Part shown: positions 10,041-21,848 of the stretch, one piece after another
How positions within the stretch are numbered: the stretch's first letter is position 1
Layout of the letters: each line of letters starts with the position of its first letter
Origin: Metridium senile
Lineage: Eukaryota > Cnidaria > Anthozoa > Actiniaria > Metridiidae
Length of the DNA stretch: 64,000 nucleotides
Assembly (NCBI GenBank): GCA_949775045.1
Contig: OX459096.1
Span: 41,456,959 to 41,520,958 of the forward strand
Reading direction: 5' to 3'
Notes under the pieces: model-generated
Told to the model about the DNA's origin: nothing
The model's input: only the letters and a program-made list of their open reading frames with translations
The model's database searches: none
Made by a program: the position numbers and the translations under genes

Positions 10041-12311
10041 CACAGGCAGCCCAACTATTGTCTTTGAGGATTTTTTTTAATGACAATAAAGTTATTTTTA
10101 ACCGCGCGCTGAGCGAAATACATATTGAGCGCGCGGGTGAGGTTCCTGTGGTGTATTTGTTTGAAAGCTCGCGGATGGGATTCCTGTGGCTTTTTTGCAA
10201 GCAATTTTTCGGTCGCGCGGAATCGCACGTACGACAAAAAGATCGAAGAAAGTAGTATCTTGATACAAGGTCTGAAACTCGATGGCGTGGATGGATAGAT
10301 GTGCGCCGCAGGTTGTGGTGACGGCGAAGACTCAACGACGAGCGCCGAGAAGGACGCGAGAAGCAATCGACTGACTCGCCAAAGAAAAACTTTTATATTC
10401 AAACTTTTCTTTTGAAACAAGTTTTATTTTCTTATACGGATTTCCACTAAGTAAACATCTAACAAAAACAAACAGCCAGTGTGTGAAATTTCTTTCCAAG
10501 TTTATTGAAATGCTAAACATATAGTTAATATATTTTACAATGTGAAAAAATTTGTTCAAAGTGTATTTAAAATCAAATCTGTAAAGATGTTTTAGCTTTA
10601 ATTATATCCATTTTGAAATCACTAGTGAATCCTGCAATCTGATCACAGGCAGCCCAACTATTCTATCTGAGGATTTTTTTTGTAATGACAATAAAGTTAT
10701 TTTTAACCGCGCGCCGAGCGCCATATTGGAATAAATATCTTTTGTTAGGATCATTGAGCGCGCGGTTGGGGTTCCTGTGGTGTATTTGTTTGAATGCGCG
10801 CGGATGGGATTCCTGTGGCTTTTTGCAAGCAATTTTTCGGTCGCACGGAATCGCACGTACGACAAAAAAATCGAAGAAAGTAGTATCTTGATACAAGGTC
10901 TGAAACTTGATGGCGTGGATGGATAGATGTGCTTTCCAGCTTGGTAGGGCACGGAAATCTCACGGAAATTCAACGACGAGCGCCGAAAGTTCGCCGTGAT
11001 GCAATCGACTGACTCGCCGAAAAAAAAATGTTGTTAAAACTTTTCTTTCAAAACAAAAAATGTTGTTTTTCTCATAGGGATTTACACTGAGTACACTTTT
11101 AAAACCAACAAGAACAAACAGATCAGTATGTGAAATTTATTTCCATGTTTATTTGAAATATAACTTTAGTTTATTTGACAATGTGAAGAGATTTTCATTC
11201 AAAGTGTATTTAAGCTTATAGAATCCGTAAATGTTGTGTTTTAGCTAAAGTTTTTCGGCAATATATAGCTTATAAAATACAATTGTAAACGCTTCACACT
11301 TTCAAAACATATTTTCTATTCTTAGTGTTGGAACCGCTATAACTAAGTAAGTGTTGACAAAATAAAGTTGAGCTGTTTTTAAGCGTGGAAAACTTCGCAA
11401 AGCGGCCATCACAAATTCACTGTTTAGCTCGGCTGTAAGTTGGTTTGTACAAGACAATATCAGTCGTTTTGACATAAAAACTTCAACTCCAATCATTACC
11501 TGCACATACCAGAACTACTAGAAAAACTTTCTCCAGGTTTTCGTAATAGTGAAGAGCATCTGTGACTACAAAAGCATGTAAAAGTGCACTTGAATCAGCT
11601 GTTTTAAGTGTTAACCTGGAAGCTAAAGTCATTTTAGCTAACTAGCAGCAGATGCAGTGCAAATCATGATCTTTTCGACTCTCCCTTCGCCAACCCATGA
11701 TTTCCACAATAAAATACATTCTCTTGTATTCTAGTTTTCAATTTAAAGTCATTTTAACAATCCATAAACTAAATGCAAGAAAGTAATCGCCAACTTTTTC
11801 GGTGAATGTGGTATTTCACAACACCGCCGCTCGATCGATATTTTCACGATTGCTCCACGATTGTAAAATCCGACTGTTTACCGGAAACTTTGCCCTAGCA
11901 ACTGGGAAAGAACCTCGACTCCATGCTGCCTTTTTAAAAAAATTATTTGAACCCATTTGCTGAGTTCGGAGATGATCATACTTTTTACAGTAGTTCAAGA
12001 TCAACATAAAGTTTATATATTCGAAAAAAAATTAAAATTTTCTCCCATGGCTGATTTACTACGCGCGAAACTAAATTTGTCACGTGACCGAGTTTCATAC
12101 CTTGTCAAAATACCTCCCTCTTCGATACCGCGCGATTTGAGCGAAAAATTGCTTGCAAAAAGCCACAGGAATCCCATCCGCGAGCTTTCAAACAAATACA
12201 CCACAGGAACTCCACCCGCGCGCTCAATATGTATTTCGCTCGGCGCGCGGTTAAAAATAACTTTATTGTCATTAAAAAAAATCCTCAAAGACAATAGTTG
12301 GGCTGCCTGTG
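10041..12311. mobile_element. 2.27-kb TIR element with exact 7-bp target duplication
   Basis: The ends are CACAGGCAGCCCAACTATTG and its inverse. The terminal match extends over about 200 bp (10041-10245 against 12120-12311). GTCGAAG stands at 10034-10040 and again at 12312-12318, an exact 7-bp target duplication. A second copy of the left end lies inside (10645-11230), so the left arm is duplicated in direct order (about 500 bp). The centre (11290-12000) has no transposase. A short open stretch with a GTATGT donor on the minus strand (11510-11640) might be captured host sequence. The superfamily is unknown to me. Confidence 0.7.
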
Positions 12312-12337
12312 GTCGAAGTAATCGCGAATACTCTCAT

Positions 12338-12383
12338 ATTCTACTTCGTCATTGGTCTACGTCACTACGAAGTCACGTGAGAT
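12338..12383. repeat. DIRS left inverted terminal repeat
   Basis: A 46-bp sequence starting ATTCTACTTCGTCATTGG is an exact reverse complement of 16491-16536. Confidence 0.85.
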
Positions 12384-12449
12384 ACGGTTATCGAGCAAGC
12401 TAGCCAACGAAAGTTGGCTTTCTGATCGTATACACTCAAATCTACTACT

Positions 12450-13484
12450 ATGGAAGACGACATCTTACACGACGAACCTTTAGTACCTCCTAGTGGGACT
12501 GAGAATACCACTAACCATGAAATGATGGCCATAATGGCCGATCTCAGCCAAAATATGGCTGTCATGAGCGAATCGCTCAAACGTATCCACAAGGAACGCG
12601 ACGAGGCAGAACCTGCCGTAAGGAAAAAGTCGCGCACATCGCCTGAATCAGGCCTATCAAATGAAGTCGCTGCCCTCCTTAATGAAGGAGAAACAGGGGG
12701 AAAAACACCAGAGAGTACGCCTGGCGAGCTAGACGCCGAAGGTGATGTTCTGGACGACATTGCACAATCGCTCGACGAGACTGAGAGGACGGACGAGCCC
12801 GTCTCTGAAAAGTTAGCAAACATCGCTAACAAAACGTGGCAACACCACCTCCCAGACGAACAGTTGAAGGAACAAACCGGAAAATATAACCGGCCATCCA
12901 ACTGCACCAAACTGGTGACCGTACCTAAGGTGAATGAGGAAATCTGGTCAAAATTGCCTCGGGAACCCCGGGGGAAAGACCTAAAATTTTCCCGCCTTCA
13001 AACGAGCATTAAATAATCAAAGGCGGCCTACATAGCGGTGAAATCGACCGACACGATGTTAAAGCTAAAGGCAAAGGTTAGCCATGACGTAGCCAAAGAG
13101 CTCAACAACTTAGTATTAATGACAACCGACTCTCTTCAACTGCTTGGACATGCAAGTTCTGAGTTGTCTCAAGTCCGCAAGGACGAAATCAAACCACATT
13201 TACACAAGGACTCTGGCGACCTTTGCTCTGCAAACGTACCCGTGACACATCTGTTATTTGGAGACGAACTCCAAACCCAGCTGACAAACATCAGAGCTGC
13301 AAATAAGATCGGCAATACAGCCAGCAAGCCCTTCTCTCATAAACGACCAGGTCACGGCTACACAAAATATAACAACAAGCCTTTTTTAGGCCGAGCTGCA
13401 CCGACTCAGGGTCGACAGAATTACAACAAAGCGAAATACTCGTACAACCGCACGAAACGTGCCGACCAGCAAACAAAGAAATAG
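12450..13484 (+). pseudogene. DIRS gag-like ORF1 with one nonsense codon
   Basis: A single frame runs 344 codons but is cut by TAA at 13014-13016. The N-terminal half is acidic and rich in Ser and Glu, with a helix-forming centre. After the stop the frame continues (SKAAYIAVKSTDTMLKLKAK) and ends in a basic, Gly/Arg/Tyr/Asn-rich tail that could bind nucleic acid. This matches the position and character of DIRS ORF1 capsid-like proteins, which are poorly conserved. The start ATG at 12450 is the first after the left terminus. Confidence 0.7.
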
Positions 13485-13540
13485 ATCCTGAAATTCCACG
13501 ACTTACGGTAAGTAATTACAACCAAATACTGCCGAAATAT

Positions 13541-15594
13541 GTGGAATACTGCAGGTTTAAGGCCAATACATTTAGATCTGGCCAGATTGTCAATAATATT
13601 GATCAGTGGAAAATACTAACCTCCGACAGAGAAATTCTCGACACAGTCGAAGGGCAAAATATCGAATTTATTGACATACCGATACAGGTTAAACCTCCCT
13701 ATCAACCTCAATGGTCGATCGAACAGGCAAAATTCATCGATTTGGAAATCATTGTACTAAAAAAGAAAGGTATAATTGAACCTACAGTACGTGAACATAA
13801 TGATTTTATTTCGACCATATTCTTGCGTCCAAAAAAGGACGGTACTTACCGTATGATTCTAAACTTGAAATCACTAAATCATTATGTCAAATATCACCAT
13901 TTTAAAATGGACACAATTGCAACAGCAATCGAAATGGTGACGCCTGGTTGTTTCATGGCAAGCATCGATCTCAAAGATGCTTATTATTCGGTGGCCATTG
14001 CTAATGAGGACCGGAAATACCTAAAGTTCTCATGGAGAGATAATCTGTATCAGTTTACATGTTTCCCAAATGGTTTGGCTTTATGCCCAAGGAAATTTAC
14101 AAAGCTTCTTAAGCCTGCATATTCCACACTCCGACAAATGGGTCATTTATCGGTGTCCTATATTGATGATTCGTATCTGCAAGCAGATACTTATGAACAA
14201 TGCGTTCAAAATGTTATTGATACTGTCGTATTATTCAATAATTTGGGCTTTACTGTTCACCCAGATAAGTCTATCTTACACCTACACAGAGGCTAGTTTT
14301 TCTGGGCTTTATATTAGACTCCCAATCTATGAGAGTGTCTCTAACACCTGAGAAAGCCTGTAAAGTAAAAACTTCTTGCCATAGCCTCTCCGAGCATGCC
14401 ATGCCATCAATCAGAGAGGTAGCTAAGGTATTAGGATTGTTAACATCTAGTTTCCCAGGAGTCATGTTTGGACCCCTACATTACAGGTGGCTAGAAATGG
14501 ACAAAACCCAGGCTCTTAGGGATAATAAGGGCAAATTTGACGCACCCATGAAACTCTCTCCTGCAGCATGCTCTGATCTGCACTGGTGGATAACTAACAT
14601 ACAAACTGCCTATAACCCTATCAGTCATGGGATACCTAAGTTCACAATGACTACTGATGCCTCAAAAATTGGCTGGGGGTGTAATTTTAAAGGTACCCCA
14701 ACAGGTGGCTGTTGGGCCCCAGACGAGGCGGAAAACCATATCAACTACCTAGAAACAAAAGCAGTTCTACTTGGCTTACAGTCCTTCCAGACAAAAATTG
14801 TGGGACAACCCTTGAATATCCTCATTGACAATACTACTGCTGTGGCTTGTATTAACCAAATGGGAACATGCCACTCTATTTCCATCAACAACTTAGTTAT
14901 TGAAATATGGGAGTGGTGCATAAAACATAACATTTGGCTAACCGCTTCACATATTGCTGGCATAGATAATACTGTTGCTGATTCAGAATCTCGAAAAACT
15001 CGTCGAGAGACTGAATGGAGTTTGAACCCAAACATATTTCATAAAGCCATAGTAATCATAGGGTTTGAGCCAGGAATTGATTTATTTGCATCCAGGCTAA
15101 ACTATAAATGTGACAAATATGTATCCTTCCAACCTGACCCAGGTGCATTTGCTATTAATGCTTTTTACATATCATGGGAAAGATACTTGTTTTATGCCTT
15201 TCCCCCATTTGGCATAATTCAAAAAGTATTGCGTAAAATAAATGAAGATAAGGCCACTGGTATTGTTATTGTACCTCACTGGCCTACACAGGCTTGGTGG
15301 CCATATCTTATGCGCATGCTAATAGCAGTCCCTCTCTTTCTACCTAGGAACAGAGACACACTGTTACTTCCATCAGATCCAGACCTTCTGCATCCACTAC
15401 ACAAGAACCTCAACCTACTACTTTGCCGCTTGTCAGGGGACTCCTCTCAAGTCAAGGCCTTTCAGCAACAACTACCAATGTCATCCTCCAGTCCTGGAAA
15501 CCTGGAACTCAGAAACAGTATCGAACACACTTACACCGCTGGGAACAGTACTGTCGTAAACAACATATACATCCTCTTTCAGCATCTATTGTAG
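13541..15594 (+). pseudogene. DIRS reverse transcriptase / RNase H / methylase-like ORF, frameshifted
   Basis: The polyprotein copies element RNA into DNA. Motif A is in ASIDLKDAYYSV and the catalytic YIDDS of motif C follows near 14160. RNase H residues are seen in TDASKIGWGCN, YLETKAVLLG and LIDNTTAVACI. A C-terminal segment with YAFPPFG resembles the DIRS methyltransferase-like domain. Near 14272 one base appears lost: the frame from 13541 stops at 14296, and the continuation is read in the frame open at 14329-15594. The end overlaps the recombinase by about 170 bp, which is usual for DIRS. An upstream open stretch from about 13500 may belong to the N-terminus. Confidence 0.85.
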
Positions 15595-16394
15595 ATGGAT
15601 TAAACTTCTTGGGTGAGCTTTATGAACAGAACCTTGCATACAGCTCCATCAACACCGCTCGGTCTGCATTGTCGACAGTTATAGTTCAAGAAGGGGAGGT
15701 CACATTTGGTAATCACCCCCTCGTAACTAAGTTCTTAAGGGGAGTGCACTCCACTCGTCCCTCACTCCCTCGCTACAAGGACATTTGGGATGTCTCTGCT
15801 GTACTTCGACACCTGAAAACACTCCAACCATTAAATGAAATTTCCTTAAAAGATCTCGCACTCAAGACAACAATGCTAATTGCTTTATGCTCTGGCCAAA
15901 GATGTCAGACAATACAAGCACTTGATATTAAGGCTATGACACTGACTAATGAACATTGCACGTTCTACATCCACAAGTTATTAAAAACCTCCAAACCAGG
16001 CAAACATTTTGGACGGGTTCACCTAGAGAGCTTCACGGACAAGACATCGTGTGTTGTCTCTTGTATCAAAGAGTATACTAACCGTACCAAGTCATTACGG
16101 GGCAATAACACTCAATTGTTACTAAGCTGCTGCAAACCCTTCAAACCTGTCTCTACCGATACAATTGGTCGTTGGTTAAAAACTGTGTTAAACAAAGCTG
16201 GAGTTGACACCACTGTTTACAGTGCACACAGCACTCGTTCTGCTTCAACCTCTGCAGCAAAAGCTGCCAATGTTCCTGTTGAAATTATCATGAAGGCTGC
16301 AGGTTGGACAAATGCTGAAACATTTAGAAAATTTTATGACAAACCTGTAACAAATGATAATAGTTTGAGTTGTATTTTGGACAATTTGTCCTGA
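15423..16394 (+). CDS. DIRS tyrosine recombinase
   Basis: A 323-codon intact frame. It would integrate the circular cDNA of the element. The catalytic set of tyrosine recombinases is visible: Arg in CSGQRCQTIQALD, His-x-x-Arg in YSAHSTRSAS, and a candidate tyrosine after AAGWTNAETFRKFY. The GQR form of the first arginine motif is characteristic of DIRS recombinases. The first ~110 residues form the helical core-binding region (SWKPGTQKQYRTHLHRWEQY). It overlaps the 3' end of the RT frame. The actual start codon is uncertain because translation may couple to the upstream ORF. Confidence 0.88.
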   Translation: MPLVRGLLSSQGLSATTTNVILQSWKPGTQKQYRTHLHRWEQYCRKQHIHPLSASIVDGLNFLGELYEQNLAYSSINTARSALSTVIVQEGEVTFGNHPLVTKFLRGVHSTRPSLPRYKDIWDVSAVLRHLKTLQPLNEISLKDLALKTTMLIALCSGQRCQTIQALDIKAMTLTNEHCTFYIHKLLKTSKPGKHFGRVHLESFTDKTSCVVSCIKEYTNRTKSLRGNNTQLLLSCCKPFKPVSTDTIGRWLKTVLNKAGVDTTVYSAHSTRSASTSAAKAANVPVEIIMKAAGWTNAETFRKFYDKPVTNDNSLSCILDNLS

Positions 16395-16490
16395 AATAAA
16401 GAGTTTATGAACAGCATACACAAAATGATGTATAGTATCCTGATGTGTATACAATAACATAGGTAGCGCTCATGGTTATTATCTTTAAAA

Positions 16491-16536
16491 ATCTCACGTG
16501 ACTTCGTAGTGACGTAGACCAATGACGAAGTAGAAT
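16491..16536. repeat. DIRS right inverted terminal repeat
   Basis: An exact reverse complement of 12338-12383, 97 bp after the recombinase stop codon. Confidence 0.85.
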
Positions 16537-16815
16537 TTAAAAATTAAACGAGACTTACCTGTAAGGTGAAGTTTGATTGTAATTCTACGAGTTATTGGTC
16601 AGGAACGAAGAAGTCACGTGCCCACCCTTCTTGCCATTACATGGGACCTTATACCCTACCCTAAGGCAAGTTTCATAACCATGAGCAGCTACACCTTTAA
16701 AAACTGATTGCTTGCTAGCCGCGCGCTATCTCACGTGACTTCTTCGTTCCTGACCAATAACTTGTAGAATTACAATCAAACTTCACCTTACAGGTAAGTC
16801 TCGTTTAATTTTTAA
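16537..16815. repeat. 84-bp inverted pair beyond the DIRS right terminus
   Basis: 16537-16620 and 16732-16815 are reverse complements with about one mismatch, separated by 111 bp. They contain a variant of the terminal sequence (GACTTCTTCGTTCCTGACCA). They may be the internal complementary region of the element, or the two ends of a nested, internally deleted relative. Confidence 0.6.
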
Positions 16816-19800
16816 ATTTTATGTGCTCACGCCACACGATTCGCAGTAGAATTACACATAAGTTTATGTCGAATGTTTTCGGAAATGGTCACTGTGAATT
16901 TTACTAAAGATCATGCAATTTACGAGCGAACTAAGCGAACCAACTTATTATGATCAAATTTATCGAGATATCTTCCCTGCTATAAACAGAAGCTAATTTT
17001 TATCCATCCTTTCATGCTATGGAATGGATTCACCCACAGCCTACCCTAGAAACTAGAGGGTTTCTTGTTCTATTATTTGTATTTATCATTTGTACGTCTG
17101 CGTTCGTTTTTTTTTCAAGAGAAACCCTCTAGCCAAATGAGGCTATTCTTTTGAATTCGCCGAGCCAATCAGAAGCGAGGGATCGCTGCGTGACCCCGGC
17201 CTTCTGATTGGTTTAAGTCTATGAAGACCTTTGATTGGATGAAAGCTGACAGCAAGATGTCAACAGGTTAAAACCGGTTTCTAGTAATCCCGAATATACA
17301 GTGCAATTCAGAAAACCGGTTTTGCCAAGTTTCCAAATATGGCTATAATTGGCGGTGTCAATCAAAACAGCATGGAAGTGAGATTCTAAGCTCACTTGGC
17401 CAGGGGTTAGTTTCGTTGAATCACAAACCATAAACAAACCGTCAAATTTACAAACGCTAAAGCGAACGATAAAGCAAGGAGAAAATAACCCCTGGTACCC
17501 AGGGTACCCACAGCCAGTTACAAAGGACGAAGCTCTTACTACTGGATACTGACTTAACAGTATTGCCGGTAAGCATTCTTAGAGAGTACGATACACACTA
17601 GAAGTGAAGACAACAACAGTCTAATACTTAAGTGATGTTTTAGGGGAAATATATTGCTTATTGTAATTATTTCTTTTATATTTTTGATTAAAATAACCAG
17701 GTTATCTGTCAATAGTTTAATTTTATTGACTACTATTCCTATTAATTCGTAGATAAGCGATTGAAAGTGGCGATTGCCGAGCTCTTTAGCTTCTTGCACA
17801 GAACAACAAACTTATTCGCAAAACTTTTAAGTTTTAAAAATCGCTTCACCCTATTATCTAGCAGTTCAACTTAACGATCTATGTATATGTAAATGAAAGT
17901 AATATTTCTTTCTTTACAATATGTCAGATAACGTGATCGGTTTTAAACCTCCGACAACAACAGCTGAAACGGCCTCTCTGAAAACTACACCCAACAGCCC
18001 AAATCGCCTCAAATATAACATCAATTGCTTCAATGATTATGTATTTTGCTTTTTCTAGAGTTTATTTTGCAAGAACAACTTAATAACACTGTTTCTTAGA
18101 CACTCTTTGAACTCTCATGTATCTCTGCACGAACCGAAGATCGAACCACAGGTAGCCCAAGCTCACTATCTGTGTTGATTTACTATAGAATATAATTTTT
18201 TTATGGGGATTTTTCAACGTACAATTTTTTGCCTTAATTCTTAATAAAATAAAATGAAACTCTTACAGTGACTTTTTGTTGCTCACATCAACCGTCTGAC
18301 TGACTTTCAGCGATTTTCGTTGGAATTTAGCTGCCTTTCCCTAACGTAAGGGAAACGGACGACAACCAAAAAAATAGACGCTCAATGAGCGCATGTGGCT
18401 ACTGAATAGTCTGAATAGAAATCGAAGGCAAAAGTAAATATAATTACTAGTTTATAGCCCTTCCATCGTAATATTTTGTAAAGAGACGTCCAATGAGCGA
18501 ATGTGCAGTGCATAGTGCATTAAATTATTGGTATTTTGGAAATGTAAATATTATGCTAGAAATGATGTGGTATGCTATGGTGGTTCTACAGTCGCACACA
18601 GATTACATATATTGACAGTGCAGTGCAATTTGTTGGAATTAGTCTTTGGAGCAGAAGCAAGAGTAGTGCAATCATATGAGGGAATTGTATGGAAAAAGTT
18701 TTCAAGAACCGTAATGTTTATTCGACTGCTTTTTTATGTAATAGAGTTAAACTGAAAATACAAGAGAGATAGATCAAGTCTTTTAATTAATTCCTTTCCC
18801 ACTAAATTACAAAAGTCAAGACCTGAACTTGGCGGTGTTTACATAGACCTGATGAATAAAAAAGAAAAAATAATTAATTAATCAACATTTCCGTTTATAC
18901 AAAAGATGAAGCAGAGAAATAAATAGCTGAAGTTTTGAATTTTGAAAAGTTAGTCCTTTAATAGAGATATATATAGTCAATGAATTAATTGCTTATTGAA
19001 TTTGGGTTGAATATGATTTGGGGAAACATGAAAACTCTATCGTCTTGTTGGTTTAGAATATTGTGCACAAAGAAAATTATTTTCCACCTTTTTTGTAGGG
19101 TTGGAGTTTTCAATTTTATACAGCAGTTTGAAAAAATATTCATTTTTTTTTAGTCTAGAATATTAGCTCTATATCAATAAAAATAATGGTTGTTGTTAGA
19201 TAATCTAGGTGTTGACTTTCTAAGGATTTTTTTTTATTTTTGCTTAATTTTCTCTCTCTTCAATGTTCATATAATCTTGTGCAGCATTATTTCCAACAGA
19301 TTACTTTTTGTACGTTTGATTTTGGCATAAATTGTCATTAGAATTATCGACAATATCACAAGAATGCTCAAATTTACTTATCACAGCTTCCATTGTTGTT
19401 TGGTAGATGAAAGGTAGTAGAACCTGTAATACAGGTCTGTCATTTCCCTTGTATATAAGCTTAAGTACAACTTGAGGATTTCACCTTGAATATCCTTCGA
19501 GGTTGAATTAATATCGCACTGAATGGGGCTGATTTATTCCACAATGTGACTCAGTTTTCCTACAAAGAGGCTCATTCATCCTCATGAGAGGCTCATGTAT
19601 TCCCTAACGGGGTTTTCAGTTCGGTTTTTGTTGTTTGGAATCTGCAAACGGAGCTGATTCATCGAAAATACTGAGCGAGCGATTTTGCTGACTTATAAAT
19701 CCCGGCGTAAATATCGGCCTAAACGGTAAATAAAACTTGAAAAACCTTTCATTTTATTCAATTACGAAAGCTGTGATAAGTAAAAGTTTGAATACTTTTT

Positions 19801-19983
19801 CGAAAAATAAACTTTGCTTACCGAAAATCGAAGAAACTTGTGATCTTGAAGTCCCACAACTTCAGGTTTGTCAAAGGTTCCACAGATCACGATCAATTGC
19901 AAGCATGAGGTATTATCGATTGACATTTGTTTTCCTTCGTGAAGGAATCGAAAGAACGAATGCGAGCTAGTCGATGACTATTG
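16816..19983. other. Intergenic, no gene recognised
   Basis: AT-rich sequence with no convincing ORF or splice-bounded exon. An inverted word pair (CTAGAGGGTTTCTTG at 17055 and CAAGAGAAACCCTCTAG at 17117) marks a small foldback. A lone CACAGGTAGCCCAA end of the 6423/10041 element family is at 18147-18160. Confidence 0.5.
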
Positions 19984-20275
19984 GTGACACGGGTGAAAAA
20001 CGCACTGCGCACGCTCGGAAGACGGTCGTGTTTACAATAAAACCATTGGAGATTTACCGGCGTTTGGTAAATCTTAAAAGTTAAGAAAGTTCGTGGAAAG
20101 TTAGTGCTTATATTTCCCTAACACATTACCTTAGTTGTTTTCTTTCCCTTGTCAAATAATACAACAGAAATTCGCTTAATATATAACCACACGAAAACAC
20201 GGAACCCTTCGTAAAATCTTCAGTTAGTCTTGTGTTTTGCTTACGCATGCGCCGTGCGTTTTTCACCCGTGTCAC
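19984..20275. mobile_element. MITE, 292 bp, 5-bp duplication TATTG
   Basis: The ends GTGACACGGGTGAAAAACGC and its inverse match over about 25 bp. TATTG flanks both sides (19979-19983, 20276-20280). It is non-coding. Confidence 0.75.
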
Positions 20276-21608
20276 TATTGGTTACAAAGTTAATCGAATA
20301 GATATTGATTGGCTTCGAAGGAGGCTTCGTGTGGAGTTACGGGTATATAGTTCGTGTGGTCTCATATCAATCACTTACAGTTGACAAAACGAATAAAACG
20401 ACATAGTGACATAGTGACATAGTGGCTACGCATTCCCAGAATGCAGTAGCCACAAAAATACAAATAAAACAACAACATTGAATACTTATTTTTCACTTCA
20501 AATCATCTCAAGCTAATCCGAGAAAATAATTACATAATCGTAATGGAGCCCAAGTTCACGCAGATATGCGTCTAGTTTAAATATAACCTACATAGTCAAC
20601 ATTAAAAGTGGTCTAAACTGTAAGCGCTTTCAAAATGTTCTAACAATGATCCACGAGTTGGCCATAGGTGGCCTTTGATTACTATTTGGTTCGTTAAATG
20701 GATAAACAGGTACTCGGTTAGATCAGCGAAGGCACTGGACAGGTATCGTATTGTTCGTATTGTTACTGTTTACTGTAAATGCAAAGACCAACAGACGAAA
20801 CAAAGTGTTACCAAGGATCATCGGTTTTCTTCAGTTGATTTCACGGATATATAACGATAGTAATAATTCTTTTAAATACAAGGGCTAACTTACAAGGAAA
20901 ATAATAACAGGGATCATTATATAATGTGGTCTATCGGATCTCCATTTAGTATGCATTCATTGTAGTTATACCACTTGAACACAAGCACCGATAAACCAAC
21001 TGTATGTTTCTAAGAATGATTACTTTTTTGCTGATTATGTCCATGGTCTTGTTTGATTACATTATCAAGGTAAGAATTTGCAGCATTTTATACAACTACA
21101 TTGCACCTCAAGTAACGATTGCATTGAAGTGCATATGAAGTGAACGAGATTGTAATGGTTTCTAAAAGAATAATATCTAAATATATATAAGTAAGTATTA
21201 CAAGAACCCGTTATTAAAAACTCTCGATTTTATAGCCATTTGAGTTTGCCTATTTTAGTCAAGAGTTTGATAATTGATTTATTGAAGTTGGATGACCGTT
21301 ATTCTACCGTTTTTTCGAGCTATTCTTGTCGGTGATCCAACAGGTCTGATTCGTGAGGTACACACATGAAGAGCAAGTTCATTTCTAGCTGGCCCTCGCT
21401 TGTATATTTCCAGAGAATGGTGTGATATTCTTTACTGAATGTAAATTTAGTTACATGTACAAAAGTTCATTATTTATGGAAGATGCATTATATGTCTAGT
21501 AATAACGGTTTGTTTTGTTGGTTAGGTGGACGTTTCGTTTGCAAAAAACAAGATTTGGAAGAAATTCGACGCAGAAAAAAACAATAACGGTAATTGACGG
21601 TACATATT
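20276..21608. other. Intergenic, no gene recognised
   Basis: AT-rich with three tandem GACATAGT words at about 20400 followed by a small hairpin (GTGGCTAC...GTAGCCAC). I see no coding exon. Confidence 0.45.
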
Positions 21609-21611
21609 GAC

Positions 21612-21732
21612 TGCGGTGGGAGGGCCGTACGGGAAAATATTTGGCTCGCGGTCATGACGTACGGACCTCGCGCGAGGTCCGTACAAATGACCAAGAGCCA
21701 AATATTTTTTCCGTACGGCCCGACCTAACTCA
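21612..21732. mobile_element. Foldback element, ~57-bp arms
   Basis: The arms GGGCCGTACGG, AAATATTTGGCTC and GTACGGACCTCG are inverted around the centre CGCG. It lies just upstream of the 21849 ORF and may supply its promoter-proximal DNA. Confidence 0.65.
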
Positions 21733-21760
21733 GTCAACAAGTTTTTTATCACATGACCCG

Positions 21761-21767
21761 TATAAAT
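21761..21767 (+). promoter_or_regulatory. TATAAAT box upstream of the 21849 ORF
   Basis: TATAAAT lies 88 bp before the ATG at 21849. The alternative in-frame ATG at 21753 is upstream of this box, which argues for 21849 as the real start. Confidence 0.4.
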
Positions 21768-21848
21768 CGTCTGTATATTTTGTTAGGTTCAAAGCGGAGT
21801 GGAGTATTTCAAAGCATAGGAATAGCGCAAACCACCACAACTCCCACA

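Larger units (their letters stand above)
12338..16815 (+). mobile_element. DIRS-type tyrosine-recombinase retrotransposon, nearly complete
   Basis: The order is a gag-like ORF, then reverse transcriptase/RNase H with a methylase-like tail, then an overlapping tyrosine recombinase, between inverted termini. This is the DIRS order. The 46-bp inverted termini (12338-12383 and 16491-16536) are identical, and an 84-bp inverted pair follows the right terminus (16537-16620, 16732-16815). No integrase or LTR is present, as expected for a group that integrates by recombinase. One nonsense codon and one frameshift show that the copy is no longer autonomous. Confidence 0.88.

Noticed and set aside
12013..12294. 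Open frames on both strands around 10-12.4 kb that resemble each other
   Set aside because: They come from the duplicated and inverted arms of the 10041-12311 element, not from genes.
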